64,000 nt of DNA from Vulcanisaeta souniana JCM 11219 (GTDB lineage: Archaea; Thermoproteota; Thermoprotei; Thermoproteales; Thermocladiaceae). Shown here in pieces: positions 1 to 7,893 of the stretch (positions within the stretch are counted from its first letter, which is position 1; the number at the start of each line of letters is the position of its first letter). A model generated the notes under the pieces. The model saw nothing but the letters and a program-made list of their open reading frames with translations, was not told the DNA's origin and did no database searches. The DNA lies in contig NZ_AP026830.1 in assembly GCF_026000775.1 (NCBI RefSeq), positions 372,001 through 436,000 on the forward strand. The letters run 5' to 3'. The position numbers and the translations under genes are program-made.

Positions 1-77
1 AATTTAATGGTGCCATAAATAAGGCAATGCATTGAAAAATATAAGGGATTGAATATGACCTAGAAATATTATTTAAG

Positions 78-1517
78 CTATCCCCGTCTTCCTCTCTTCC
101 TTGCAAGGATCCCAATCCCGCCCTCCAAGACCATTTGCTCTATTTGCGATGGTGTCAAGCCCTTTGTCTCAGGCATGAGGAGGTATGACCAAAGAGCCAC
201 AAAGAGTATTGCGCTACCAAGCAGTATAAATGCCCCATCATAACCAATTTGATGGATCAGCACTGGCATGTAGAAGGTAGAGAATGCCGCGCCAAACCTA
301 GAGAACATGGCAGCAAGACCCTGGCCGGTGGCCCTAACCCTAGTTGGCCAGATCTCGGCCATTGCCACAGTGAATGGTCCAGGACCAAAATTCATGAAGT
401 AGTAATAGATCGTGAATAGCGTCATGACGAGTGGGAAGGCTAAGGATGTTGAGAATAGTTTCATTTCATATAGTGCCAGTCCAATGAACATGTCGATCCC
501 CATCACCGTTGATCCAAGTATTGTTACAAGCCTCCTGCCAAGGATGTCATAGGTGACCGCCGTTGTGTAATAACCAAGGAGCGCAATAGCCCAGTAAAGC
601 GCTGATGCTAGGAAGGACATCTGGGGTGTTGTTAATCCAAGTCCCTTAGTAATGTATGGTGTGTACATGTTTGATCCATAGAAGGCTATGTCAGCGACGG
701 GCCACCAAACCCATATGAATATCGTCACAATCCACATCTTACCAGCAAATAAATCCTTAATTGACGGCTTCTTAGCAACACCAGCATCGAAACTAGCCTC
801 CTTACCACCAGTCATCTTCTTAACCACATCATTAGCCTTCTCCTTAACTCTCCTACCCAATTGCTCCTGTAGCGCAGCCCACCTTGGTGATTCAAGAATG
901 CCCATCCTGAGTAAAATGACCACTAGGCCCCAAATGGCCTCGCTACCGAGCATGAACCTCCAGGTAAAGTCAGGGCTTGTGTTTCCCCAGGCAACTGCCA
1001 TGCCGTATGCAGATAGGAAGCCGACGACAGAGCCAATTCCCCAGAAACTATTCATTGACGCAAGTGCGAAGCCCCTGCGCCTTGCCGGTGCGTACTCAGC
1101 AACCATTGTTGGTGACAATGAGTAATCACCGCCAATACCTATACCCAGTAAAAACCTCACGGCAAATAATTCCCAGAAGTTCGTGACAAAGGCTGAGAGG
1201 GCACCGAAGACCACGAAGAATACTAAGTCATAGATATAGAGTAGTCGTCTACCCATTCTATCAGCAATTGGACCAAACAATACGGCGCCCAGGGCAACAC
1301 CGATAAAGGCTGACGCCGCCAATAGACCAGTCTCTACAGGCGTTAACTTCCATAGGGGTTCTATATAAAGTAGTGCGGCGCCTATGATTAAAGTGTCATA
1401 GGCATCCACAAACTGACCCATGGATGCTGTGAACCAAGCAAGCCAGAAATACCTACCTAGTTTCCTCAACGGCATATCATCAAAATTAATACCGCCTAGG
1501 TTTCCTCCATTCCTCAT
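78..1517 (-). CDS. MFS transporter (phosphate/metabolite:H+ symporter-like)
   Basis: About 479 residues with roughly 12 hydrophobic segments, the usual length of the major facilitator superfamily. It shows the loop 2-3 signature (GPIADRMGRR), the TM4-TM5 stretch GIGIGGDYSLSP followed by AEYAPARRRG, and a C-terminal PETKGL. The N-terminal DAYDTLIIG and the GGDYSLS stretch resemble phosphate:H+ symporters and related metabolite symporters; the substrate cannot be read from sequence. An in-frame TTG lies at 1526, but a TATA-like element centred near 1544 puts transcription start near 1518, so the ATG at 1517 is preferred. Confidence 0.88.
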   Translation of the reverse strand: MRNGGNLGGINFDDMPLRKLGRYFWLAWFTASMGQFVDAYDTLIIGAALLYIEPLWKLTPVETGLLAASAFIGVALGAVLFGPIADRMGRRLLYIYDLVFFVVFGALSAFVTNFWELFAVRFLLGIGIGGDYSLSPTMVAEYAPARRRGFALASMNSFWGIGSVVGFLSAYGMAVAWGNTSPDFTWRFMLGSEAIWGLVVILLRMGILESPRWAALQEQLGRRVKEKANDVVKKMTGGKEASFDAGVAKKPSIKDLFAGKMWIVTIFIWVWWPVADIAFYGSNMYTPYITKGLGLTTPQMSFLASALYWAIALLGYYTTAVTYDILGRRLVTILGSTVMGIDMFIGLALYEMKLFSTSLAFPLVMTLFTIYYYFMNFGPGPFTVAMAEIWPTRVRATGQGLAAMFSRFGAAFSTFYMPVLIHQIGYDGAFILLGSAILFVALWSYLLMPETKGLTPSQIEQMVLEGGIGILARKRGRRG

Positions 1518-1540
1518 TAACGGCAAATATTAACAACTAT

Positions 1541-1549
1541 TAATATGCA
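1541..1549 (-). promoter_or_regulatory. TATA-like box of the MFS gene
   Basis: An AT-rich element (ATATTAA on the minus strand) is centred about 27 bp upstream of the ATG at 1517, the spacing of archaeal TATA boxes on leaderless genes. Confidence 0.5.
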
Positions 1550-2275
1550 TTACCCATTGCACCCAAGGATCTGCGGCAGATCCAGCAAAGAACTAATTAT
1601 GAAATCAGGCCTTGAACCTCCACCTAAATCATCAATACCTAATGAACCGCTCCTATCAACAATAACGGCATACATGCCCACAGCCTTAGCCCCCGGAACA
1701 TCGGTGCTCACCCTATCACCAACATAAACAGCCTCCCTACCCTCAACACCCAACACCCGCAGGGCCTTAAGGAATGGCTCAGGATGTGGCTTAACATGCT
1801 CAGTATCATCACCAGCGACAATTATTAAGTCAAAGAAGTCGTAAACACCATCCCTACGTAACCTATCCCTTTTAAGACCCGGCTCTCCATCCGTATTAGT
1901 CACCATGCCAAGCCTATAACCACAAGCCCTTAATTGCCTCAACACAGGCAGCGTCTCAGGGAATAACCTACTTCTCGAGGACCAGGAATCCCAATAAACC
2001 CTCACCAACTCATTAATTAAATCAACGCCCAACTCAACCCCTAACTCAGCAACCACCCTCCAAAACCAAACCCTCCTATCGAACAAACCAAGGGACTCCA
2101 TACGACTCTCCACACCCCTAACGACATCAAGCACCACAGACTCACCAACCCCAGTCAATGAAGAAATCCTACCCGCAACAACACGCCTAGCGAACTCCCT
2201 AGCCTCACCAACATCGACCAATGTATCATCATAATCAAACAAAACAATCCCAACACCCCTCATCCCACCAAACAC
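1550..2275 (-). CDS. HAD-superfamily hydrolase (phosphoglycolate phosphatase-like)
   Basis: 241 residues with all four HAD motifs: nucleophile loop DYDDT near residue 14, motif II VTNTD, the lysine motif HVKPHPEPF and motif IV YVGDRVSTD. The cap lies between motifs I and II (class I). The family transfers phosphoryl groups from small phosphomonoesters through an aspartyl-phosphate; the substrate is unknown. It starts at a GTG preceded by GGTGG; the ATG at 2263 is an alternative. The gene ends about 30 bp from the upstream end of the MFS gene on the same strand. Confidence 0.88.
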   Translation of the reverse strand: MFGGMRGVGIVLFDYDDTLVDVGEAREFARRVVAGRISSLTGVGESVVLDVVRGVESRMESLGLFDRRVWFWRVVAELGVELGVDLINELVRVYWDSWSSRSRLFPETLPVLRQLRACGYRLGMVTNTDGEPGLKRDRLRRDGVYDFFDLIIVAGDDTEHVKPHPEPFLKALRVLGVEGREAVYVGDRVSTDVPGAKAVGMYAVIVDRSGSLGIDDLGGGSRPDFIISSLLDLPQILGCNG

Positions 2276-2378
2276 CGAAAAACCACCAAAAACAACACAA
2301 ATAACCCTTACTGACTAGGGAATAATTATCCGCGGTAATCAATACATAAATGACAGAATGAGTTAGACACGATGATAG

Positions 2379-2477
2379 TGCCGGGGCCGGGATTTGAACC
2401 CGGGCCCCCTTGCGGGGACGGGATGTCTTGCTTTACTCTCGAGTCCCGCGCCTTGGACCTAGCTCGGCCACCCCGGC
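2379..2477 (-). tRNA. tRNA-Ser(CGA) with a 13-nt intron
   Basis: Read on the minus strand this folds as a class II tRNA: acceptor GCCGGGG/CCCCGGC, D arm GCC...GGC, anticodon stem CGGGA/TCCCG, a long variable arm (CCCC/GGGG) and T arm CCGGG-TTCAAAT-CCCGG. The anticodon loop region is 20 nt instead of 7, so about 13 nt must be removed; every placement that keeps T33 and avoids an A34 anticodon gives CGA (serine). The base after the acceptor is A and no CCA is encoded. The serine call rests on the anticodon and the long variable arm. Confidence 0.85.
2428..2440 (-). other. Probable tRNA-Ser intron
   Basis: If the cut is at the canonical site between positions 37 and 38, the excised piece is 13 nt, AGTAAAGCAAGAC. 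Repeated bases at the edges allow shifts of one base or more. Confidence 0.6.
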
Positions 2478-2523
2478 GGTTTTTACTTGTTGGATATTGT
2501 TTTTAATTTTTCTTTGTGCCGTT

Positions 2524-3414
2524 TTATGGCGTTTGCGTGTGCTTCTCTAGTTCTATTTCTTTTTTAAAGATCGATAATGCATAGCCTATGTCGTTGAGTG
2601 GTATGCCCAATAATTCCATTGCCCTCTTATTGCCTAGACTACTGTCCCTCGGCCTCTTGGCCTTGTATTTCACATCACCCAGCCCTATCGGTTTTACCAA
2701 GCTCTCATTAAGCCCGAAGTACCTAGCTATGGCCCTAGCGAACTCAAACCTGCTGAGTCTGGGCCCAACAACATGGAGAATACCCGTGAATTTCATGCTA
2801 ATCAGTTTCTCAAAGGCTTCACCAATTATTGTGTTGAGGGTTGGCGATGACCATTGATCAACTATTGCCGTGACCTCCTCACTCCTCATAAGTTTTTCCA
2901 CAACTATCCTCCCAAAGTTCTGCCTACCAGGCCCAGTACCGTAGATCCAGGCAACCCTAACAATAGAGCCATCCAATGCCCTAACGGCCTCCTCGGCAAG
3001 TAACTTCGTTAACCCATAGTAGTTAATCGGTTTCGGTGGATCATCCTCACTATACATACCCCTCTCACCATCAAATACGTAGTCCGTGGATAGGTAATAA
3101 ATGGCGGAGCCAACCCTATAGGCCGCCGTGAATAAACCCCTACTGGCCATCACATTAACCCTATAACAAAGCTCCAACTGCTCCTCGCACTGGTCAACAT
3201 TACCAATGGCCGCCATGTGAATAATCACGTCAGGCCTATAATCAGTGATTAACCTGGCGGAATCCCTGGTTATGTCGGCCTTAACCACAGTGACGCCGGG
3301 TATGTTGATTGGGTGCTCGTTATAGGTGCCAACAACCTCATGCTTATTAGCCAGGCTAATGGCTGTTTTATACCCTGGTGATGAACTAACACCAGTAATT
3401 AATATGATCATCAT
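2524..3414 (-). CDS. RmlD-like SDR (dTDP-4-dehydrorhamnose reductase family)
   Basis: About 296 residues, typical of the RmlD/extended SDR family that reduces nucleotide-sugar ketones with NAD(P)H. The N terminus MMIILITGVSSSPG is a Rossmann strand and glycine loop; the catalytic Tyr-Lys pair is in NYYGLTKLLAEEAV, preceded by the serine in YYLSTDYVFDG. The reading frame is open upstream to 3474, but the Rossmann fold begins at the ATG pair at 3414/3411, and a TATA-like box centred near 3436 fits a leaderless start there. No other rhamnose or nucleotide-sugar gene is adjacent, so the exact sugar is open. Confidence 0.85.
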   Translation of the reverse strand: MMIILITGVSSSPGYKTAISLANKHEVVGTYNEHPINIPGVTVVKADITRDSARLITDYRPDVIIHMAAIGNVDQCEEQLELCYRVNVMASRGLFTAAYRVGSAIYYLSTDYVFDGERGMYSEDDPPKPINYYGLTKLLAEEAVRALDGSIVRVAWIYGTGPGRQNFGRIVVEKLMRSEEVTAIVDQWSSPTLNTIIGEAFEKLISMKFTGILHVVGPRLSRFEFARAIARYFGLNESLVKPIGLGDVKYKAKRPRDSSLGNKRAMELLGIPLNDIGYALSIFKKEIELEKHTQTP

Positions 3415-3736
3415 GAATAAGTTAAGTCGATTATTTATAAGGAATTCCAGGAAAGGTCCATGGCATAATCTCACGATTATTAATGAGCCAAGGTTAATTA
3501 AACCATAGGATTACTAAGTAGGTTGAGGGAGGACTCGAGAGCCGTGAAACCCATGACTCAATGAAACCCTGGAACGGCCACACTCTTTACCTACTCATCC
3601 TTTATTATCATGTAAGGTTCATAAACGTGCCTTAACCCATTATTAATGCATTAAATCTTAATGTATGAAGATTATGGTTTGTCGTTATCGACTAAAATAT
3701 TTATTGAGGTACTACAAATAATTTGGGGTTGCCTAA
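3415..3736. other. Intergenic region, 322 bp
   Basis: Contains the TATA-like element of the RmlD-like gene (TTATAAATAA on the minus strand, about 3431-3441). Otherwise AT-rich sequence with no ORF, repeat or RNA I can support. Confidence 0.5.
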
Positions 3737-4690
3737 ATGTTATTTAGTATCGAGTCCAAGAGCAGGGGAGATGATCTCTATTTTTGATCATGAGTTGGGA
3801 ATGCTTACGAGGTTCCTAAGGGGTTCGAGGCTGACGTTGGTTACCGGCCTTAGGAGGATTGGTAAGACTTCGTTAATGAGAGTTACACTCAATGAGGCGG
3901 GCATTGACCATGTGTACCTAGATGTTAATGGGTATATGCAGATTACTGCGACGTGACTGACCTATTTATAGGACTTAATGATCTACTGCGTAGGAGATCC
4001 CAATAAGGATAGAGTAGTTAATGTGTTCAAGGTATCGAGGGTTTAAAGATACCTCTTAACCTAACCCGAAATACTCATTAAGTTCAGGGGTAAGTCACGG
4101 ATCAGTATCGCTGACCTACTTATCAAGCTTAACCATTGTCAGTGAGCCAGTGATAATAGTCATTGATGAGATCCAGGAATTGAGGAGTTAATTGAATAGG
4201 ACTAAGTTCGATAAGTTCACTGGATCACCCTATGATACACCTTGTTTTTAATCCAGAGTAAAGGTGATTATTAACGGATATAAATATCGCTGACACAATT
4301 GGGAAATCCGTGACCAGGAACAATATTGCCCTTGGCAGTAATAGCTCCATTGAGATCAAAACACCTAGAATCCCTACCCATGACCTTCAGTGAACCAAGT
4401 GATGGGAATCGGACTTACTCACGAAACTCCACTGCATTATTGGTTGAGGAGGACCATCAGCCTAAACGAATTGGTGAAGGGGTACTACGGGGAAATAACG
4501 TGAGTATGCAGTGGGTTTTTTGAAGTCCCCATGAGTTTACCGGTTGATTAATCAAGGCATAGCTAAATCACTGCAGCAACGGCGAGATAACCGTAGGAAC
4601 AAGTACGTTGTTATGGAATTGAACAATACCGAGGAAACAAGTAATACTCACTTCGTAGAGACCGTTAGAACAAGCCCGAATCATTAACGT
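3737..4690 (+). pseudogene. Decayed archaeal ATPase (P-loop) gene
   Basis: Pieces of one archaeal AAA-type ATPase (PF01637-like) lie in order but in different frames. From the ATG at 3737 one reads MLFSIESKSRGDDLYF and a stop; after a frameshift near 3785 another frame gives FDHELGMLTRFLRG and an intact Walker A (TGLRRIGKTSL) to a stop at 3956. Shifting again gives CDVTDLFIGLNDLLRR, and near 4147 a Walker B segment PVIIVIDEIQELR that also hits a stop. Beyond about 4260 no domain is recognisable. Such ATPase genes are often found near mobile elements and toxin loci. At least three disabling changes make this a dead gene; the right edge is uncertain. Confidence 0.75.
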
Positions 4691-4737
4691 TCATGCGGAA
4701 TAAAGATCCAACAACAACCAAGCAAAGGATAGGGTAA

Positions 4738-4749
4738 AACTTATAAAAG
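4738..4749 (+). promoter_or_regulatory. Candidate CRISPR leader TATA element
   Basis: ACTTATAAAAG is centred about 27 bp before the first repeat at 4771, so transcription could begin essentially at the first repeat. It lies just past the ATPase remnant, leaving no room for a long conserved leader. Confidence 0.45.
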
Positions 4750-4770
4750 ACCTAATAAAATGACGATCCA

Positions 4771-5060
4771 GAAGATTTCAATAGAATATTGAAAGTATGG
4801 GTGGGGCTTGCCATATCTATTCCCCATACTGAGCAAGAAGATTTCAATAGAATATTGAAAGCCTGGGTATATTTGCGTTATTTCTCAGCGATTTTAGTAT
4901 ATTGAAGATTTCAATAGAATATTGAAAGAACATCGTACTGCCCAGCACCAGCATAATCAACTCGATAACAGAAGATTTCAATAGAATATTGAAAGGTTTT
5001 TACAATCAGTGTATCGGCAATTGCGTTTATGACTTTTGTGAAGATTTCAATAGAATATTG
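4771..5060 (+). CRISPR. Short CRISPR array, 5 repeats and 4 spacers
   Basis: A 25-nt repeat (begins GAAGATTTC, ends ATTGAAAG) occurs at 4771-4795, 4837-4861, 4904-4928 and 4971-4995; a fifth copy at 5040-5060 loses its last bases (AAAG replaced by GGGG). Spacers are 41, 42, 42 and 44 nt. The repeat contains a 7-bp palindrome, TTCAATA/TATTGAA around GAA, and ends in the 8-nt handle ATTGAAAG typical of crenarchaeal crRNAs, so the array reads on the plus strand. The degenerate copy marks the distal end. The bases flanking the first four repeats vary, which sets the repeat length. A cas6 gene follows on the same strand; no effector genes are in the window. Confidence 0.95.
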
Positions 5061-5145
5061 GGGGTGAGGGTTTTGGTGGTTAGGGCGTTGTTTGGGTGTA
5101 GTGGGTCTTCTATGGTTTGGTGTGTGGGTTTTGTTGCGTTAGGGG
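5061..5145 (+). other. G/T-rich tract between the array and cas6
   Basis: About 85 bp that is almost entirely G and T on the plus strand, with at least seven runs of three or four G. It precedes the cas6 TATA box. Confidence 0.6.
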
Positions 5146-5153
5146 TATAAATC
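5144..5153 (+). promoter_or_regulatory. cas6: cas6 TATA box
   Basis: GGTATAAATC is centred at about 5149, 25 bp before the GTG at 5174. This argues against the upstream in-frame ATG at 5159, only 10 bp from the box. Confidence 0.55.
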
Positions 5154-5173
5154 CTTAGATGCTGTGGTGGTTT

Positions 5174-6025
5174 GTGTCCCTGATCTTCGTGTTTAATTTT
5201 GGTGTCAGGTCTTCATCACCCATTGTGCTCAGTGGGTTTACTGGCTCGGTGACAATGTCCATACTCCTCAATGTATTAAACACTATCGAGCCTGGCCTCG
5301 GTGATGAGGTTCATGCGAGGAGGGGTCCTAAGCCTGTCTCGGTGACGCCGTTCATGCGTGGTGGTAGGGTTTTGTTTAGGGGTGTTTACGTGGCGCCGCC
5401 TGGTGAGGAGTTGAGGTTTAGGGTTACGGTTGTTGGGGAGTCCCTGGGCCTTAAGCTCCTCAATGGGTTTGACGGTGTTAGGAGTGTGGGGATTGGTGGT
5501 GTTGATGCATCGCTTGAGTTGTTGGGTGTTGAGGTTCTTAGGGTTGATGATCTTTGGAGGGTTGGTGGTGATAGGTTTAGGATCGAGTTTCTAAGCCCTG
5601 TTAGGTTTGCCAAGAGGAGTACTATGGGTAGGAGGCGTAGGGTTAGGTTTGACTTCTGCCCAAGCATTGTAAACATACTATTCACCACGATAAACCACTA
5701 CTCAAGCATTGTCGGGCTGGGTAACGAGTTGAAGTCCTGGCCCTACCTACTCAGGTGGGCTTATAACTACGTGTACATGAGGGACATGAGGGGTAGGGTT
5801 ATGGCTACGAAGCATGCCGGTAGACCGGAACTAGGCTTCCTGGGTTCCGTTGCGTTCGAGATAGTGAGCAAAAGGCAGTCGAGGATTCAGCAATTGTGGC
5901 ATTTACTGAATTATGCGGAGCTCATTAACGTGGGCACGGGGAAGAGCATGGGATTCGGAGTAATAAAAATAACAACAAACCAAACCCCAGCACTGCATCA
6001 AAATCCTCAGAAATACATGAGTTGA
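5174..6025 (+). CDS. cas6: CRISPR-associated endoribonuclease Cas6
   Basis: About 283 residues. Cas6 proteins are tandem ferredoxin-like-fold RNases that cut pre-crRNA at the base of the repeat hairpin, leaving an 8-nt 5' handle. Here the C terminus carries the glycine-rich loop of the family (NVGTGKSMGFGVIKI), preceded by a hydrophobic helix (LWHLLNYAELI), and the N terminus has the strand-helix LSGFTGSVTMSILLNVLN. The array lies directly upstream on the same strand and its repeat hairpin and ATTGAAAG handle suit Cas6 processing. The catalytic residues cannot be assigned by eye. It is the only cas gene in the window, so effector proteins must be encoded elsewhere or be lost. Confidence 0.88.
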   Translation: MSLIFVFNFGVRSSSPIVLSGFTGSVTMSILLNVLNTIEPGLGDEVHARRGPKPVSVTPFMRGGRVLFRGVYVAPPGEELRFRVTVVGESLGLKLLNGFDGVRSVGIGGVDASLELLGVEVLRVDDLWRVGGDRFRIEFLSPVRFAKRSTMGRRRRVRFDFCPSIVNILFTTINHYSSIVGLGNELKSWPYLLRWAYNYVYMRDMRGRVMATKHAGRPELGFLGSVAFEIVSKRQSRIQQLWHLLNYAELINVGTGKSMGFGVIKITTNQTPALHQNPQKYMS

Positions 6026-6400
6026 GAGAGGACTGAGTACGATAGAGGTATTCTTCAAAACCCTGCTGAAGTGTCGCTAGGGCTTAATTAACATTTAAGA
6101 AAAGAGGCTCTTTCAATTCTGGCCAAATTCTAATTAACAACAATAATACTGTTTACTGCATACCTGGCAATACTGCACCGTTAGTACCAATACAACGGCC
6201 AGACAAACAGGGGATACTCAGCCAGTACTGGGACGATGAATCAGCCAAGGCCGGCATCACGCAGCCATTAAGTGTTATTGGTAGGTTATTACGTGAAAGG
6301 GTATTTAGGTGTCTTCACCTTTCTCGAAACTATCCCTCATTTAAGTATCATCCCTTGTGTAGTGATAAAGGCTTAAATAATGCATGGACGCGGTTTTACT
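6026..6400. other. Intergenic region, 375 bp
   Basis: No gene with a recognisable start. One plus-strand frame is free of stops from about 6094 through the start of the next gene, giving a roughly 95-codon stretch with segments such as YWDDESAKAGITQPL, but it has no usable start codon and I recognise no family. A TATA-like CTTAAATAA at 6372-6380 belongs to the downstream reductase gene. Confidence 0.45.
6372..6380 (+). promoter_or_regulatory. TATA-like box of the sulfite/nitrite reductase gene
   Basis: CTTAAATAA is centred 25 bp upstream of the GTG at 6401 and overlaps the in-frame ATG at 6380, which therefore is unlikely to be the start. Confidence 0.5.
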
Positions 6401-7846
6401 GTGTCTTCGTTTAAGTACTCGGATGTTTACAGGGTTGTGTATCCGAGGAGGCATGAGGGTATTTATAAGAACCGTGGTGATAATCCCTGGGTATCAATAA
6501 GGATTAGGCAGGGCGTTGGTCGTGACCCAAGCAAGTGGTTTTCGAATCAATTAAAGGTTATTGCCGAGGTCAGCAGGGTTTATGGTGATGGTAGGGCCAT
6601 GCTCGGTACTAGGGGTGATATTGAGATCTTTAAGGTTGATTTCAGACTCTTCGATGAGGTGGTGACCAAGCTTAAGGAGGTAGGCCTTGACCCAAGGGAC
6701 TCCTGCGGGAACTCTGTTAGGAATCCAATACCGTGCACCTCCCAGTTCTGTCCGTATGCCCACATCAACGCTGAGGCATTGTCCACATTCATAGGCGATT
6801 ACTTTAGGTATAGGAGTGAGTATGAGCAACCCTCGCTCTCGCATAGGATTAAAATATCAATTTCGGCGTGCGAAAGGACCTGCGCAGTGCCCGTTGCCCA
6901 GGACATAGGCATTGTGGCTAAGCCCAATGGTAAGTTCGACGTGTACCTAGGCGGTGGCATAGGTGAGCACGCCTTCAGCGCCAAATTAGCCTTTACCGAC
7001 GTTGATGCGGAGGATTTACTACCAGTCTGTGTGGGTGTTGCCGAGGTATTTAGGAGGTCTGGCGAGAGGAGGGGGTTCAAGTGGGTGGTTAAGTTACGTG
7101 GGCTTGATAAGGTTAAGGAGGAGGTCATGGCGATCGCCAGGGAGGTCAAATCCAAGCTACCCAAGCCACCCGATTTGGCTCCAAGGTTCATTAAGTCAAG
7201 GATTGTGAAGGCCCCATACCCAACCGGCTGGGTTACCGCCGATGAATTGATTAAATTGGCTGATGTGGCTGAGAAATATGGGTTTGGCTACGTACTACTA
7301 TTTAACAACCAAAGTGTTTACATACCAATCCGTGAGGAGGTTAATAAGATTGAGGAATTGAACAATTATGGGATTAGGGATCCAGGGCCCATATATCCCG
7401 AGGGCCCAATAACCGTTGCATGCCTAGGGAATGAACTATGCCCACCAGGCCTAATAGACACCACCGGGCTCGGCCGTAAAATACACGTGCACTTAAGTAG
7501 GCTCAATGAACCAATTAGGGTCGGCATTAGTGGGTGCACGCATGATTGCGGCATGTCGTGGGTCTCGGACATCGGTTTCGAACCATTTGGTTCTAAGACG
7601 AGGATCTTAATAACAATGGGTGGTTCACCGACGGCCCTGGGTTTCGTCATTGGTACGGTTGACCCAGGGGATGCGGAGCTCGCGGCACAGGTTCTACTTG
7701 AGATGTATAGGGAGTCGGGTATTCACGGGGTTAGGGACCTCATGACTAAGGTTGGCGTTAACACCATTAGGAGCAAATTAACTAAAAGCGTGCCCTCCTT
7801 TAAACCGCCGGATAAGGACATTGGTATTGTTTTCGGGCCTGACTAA
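6401..7846 (+). CDS. Siroheme sulfite/nitrite reductase (hemoprotein)
   Basis: About 481 residues made of two homologous halves, as in ferredoxin-dependent sulfite and nitrite reductases that carry out six-electron reduction on a siroheme-[4Fe-4S] centre. Numbered from the upstream ATG at 6380, the C-terminal half has the canonical ligands C348-x5-C354 and C386-x3-C390 (ACLGNELC, GCTHDCG). The N-terminal half also holds cysteines at equivalent places (C119-x4-C124 and C164-x3-C168), which single-cluster enzymes lack. Start: GTG at 6401, placed by a TATA box 25 bp upstream. The gene stands alone, so sulfite versus nitrite, and assimilation versus respiration, cannot be decided from context. 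Confidence 0.88.
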   Translation: MSSFKYSDVYRVVYPRRHEGIYKNRGDNPWVSIRIRQGVGRDPSKWFSNQLKVIAEVSRVYGDGRAMLGTRGDIEIFKVDFRLFDEVVTKLKEVGLDPRDSCGNSVRNPIPCTSQFCPYAHINAEALSTFIGDYFRYRSEYEQPSLSHRIKISISACERTCAVPVAQDIGIVAKPNGKFDVYLGGGIGEHAFSAKLAFTDVDAEDLLPVCVGVAEVFRRSGERRGFKWVVKLRGLDKVKEEVMAIAREVKSKLPKPPDLAPRFIKSRIVKAPYPTGWVTADELIKLADVAEKYGFGYVLLFNNQSVYIPIREEVNKIEELNNYGIRDPGPIYPEGPITVACLGNELCPPGLIDTTGLGRKIHVHLSRLNEPIRVGISGCTHDCGMSWVSDIGFEPFGSKTRILITMGGSPTALGFVIGTVDPGDAELAAQVLLEMYRESGIHGVRDLMTKVGVNTIRSKLTKSVPSFKPPDKDIGIVFGPD

Positions 7847-7893
7847 CCTCGGAGAATATGCTTTAAAGCATTGTTTACTTGATTCTTCGGCTT

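Noticed and set aside
4326-4523. 65-residue plus-strand ORF downstream of the ATPase remnant
   Set aside because: No family, no start signal, and it lies within the decayed ATPase region; treated as part of the pseudogene.
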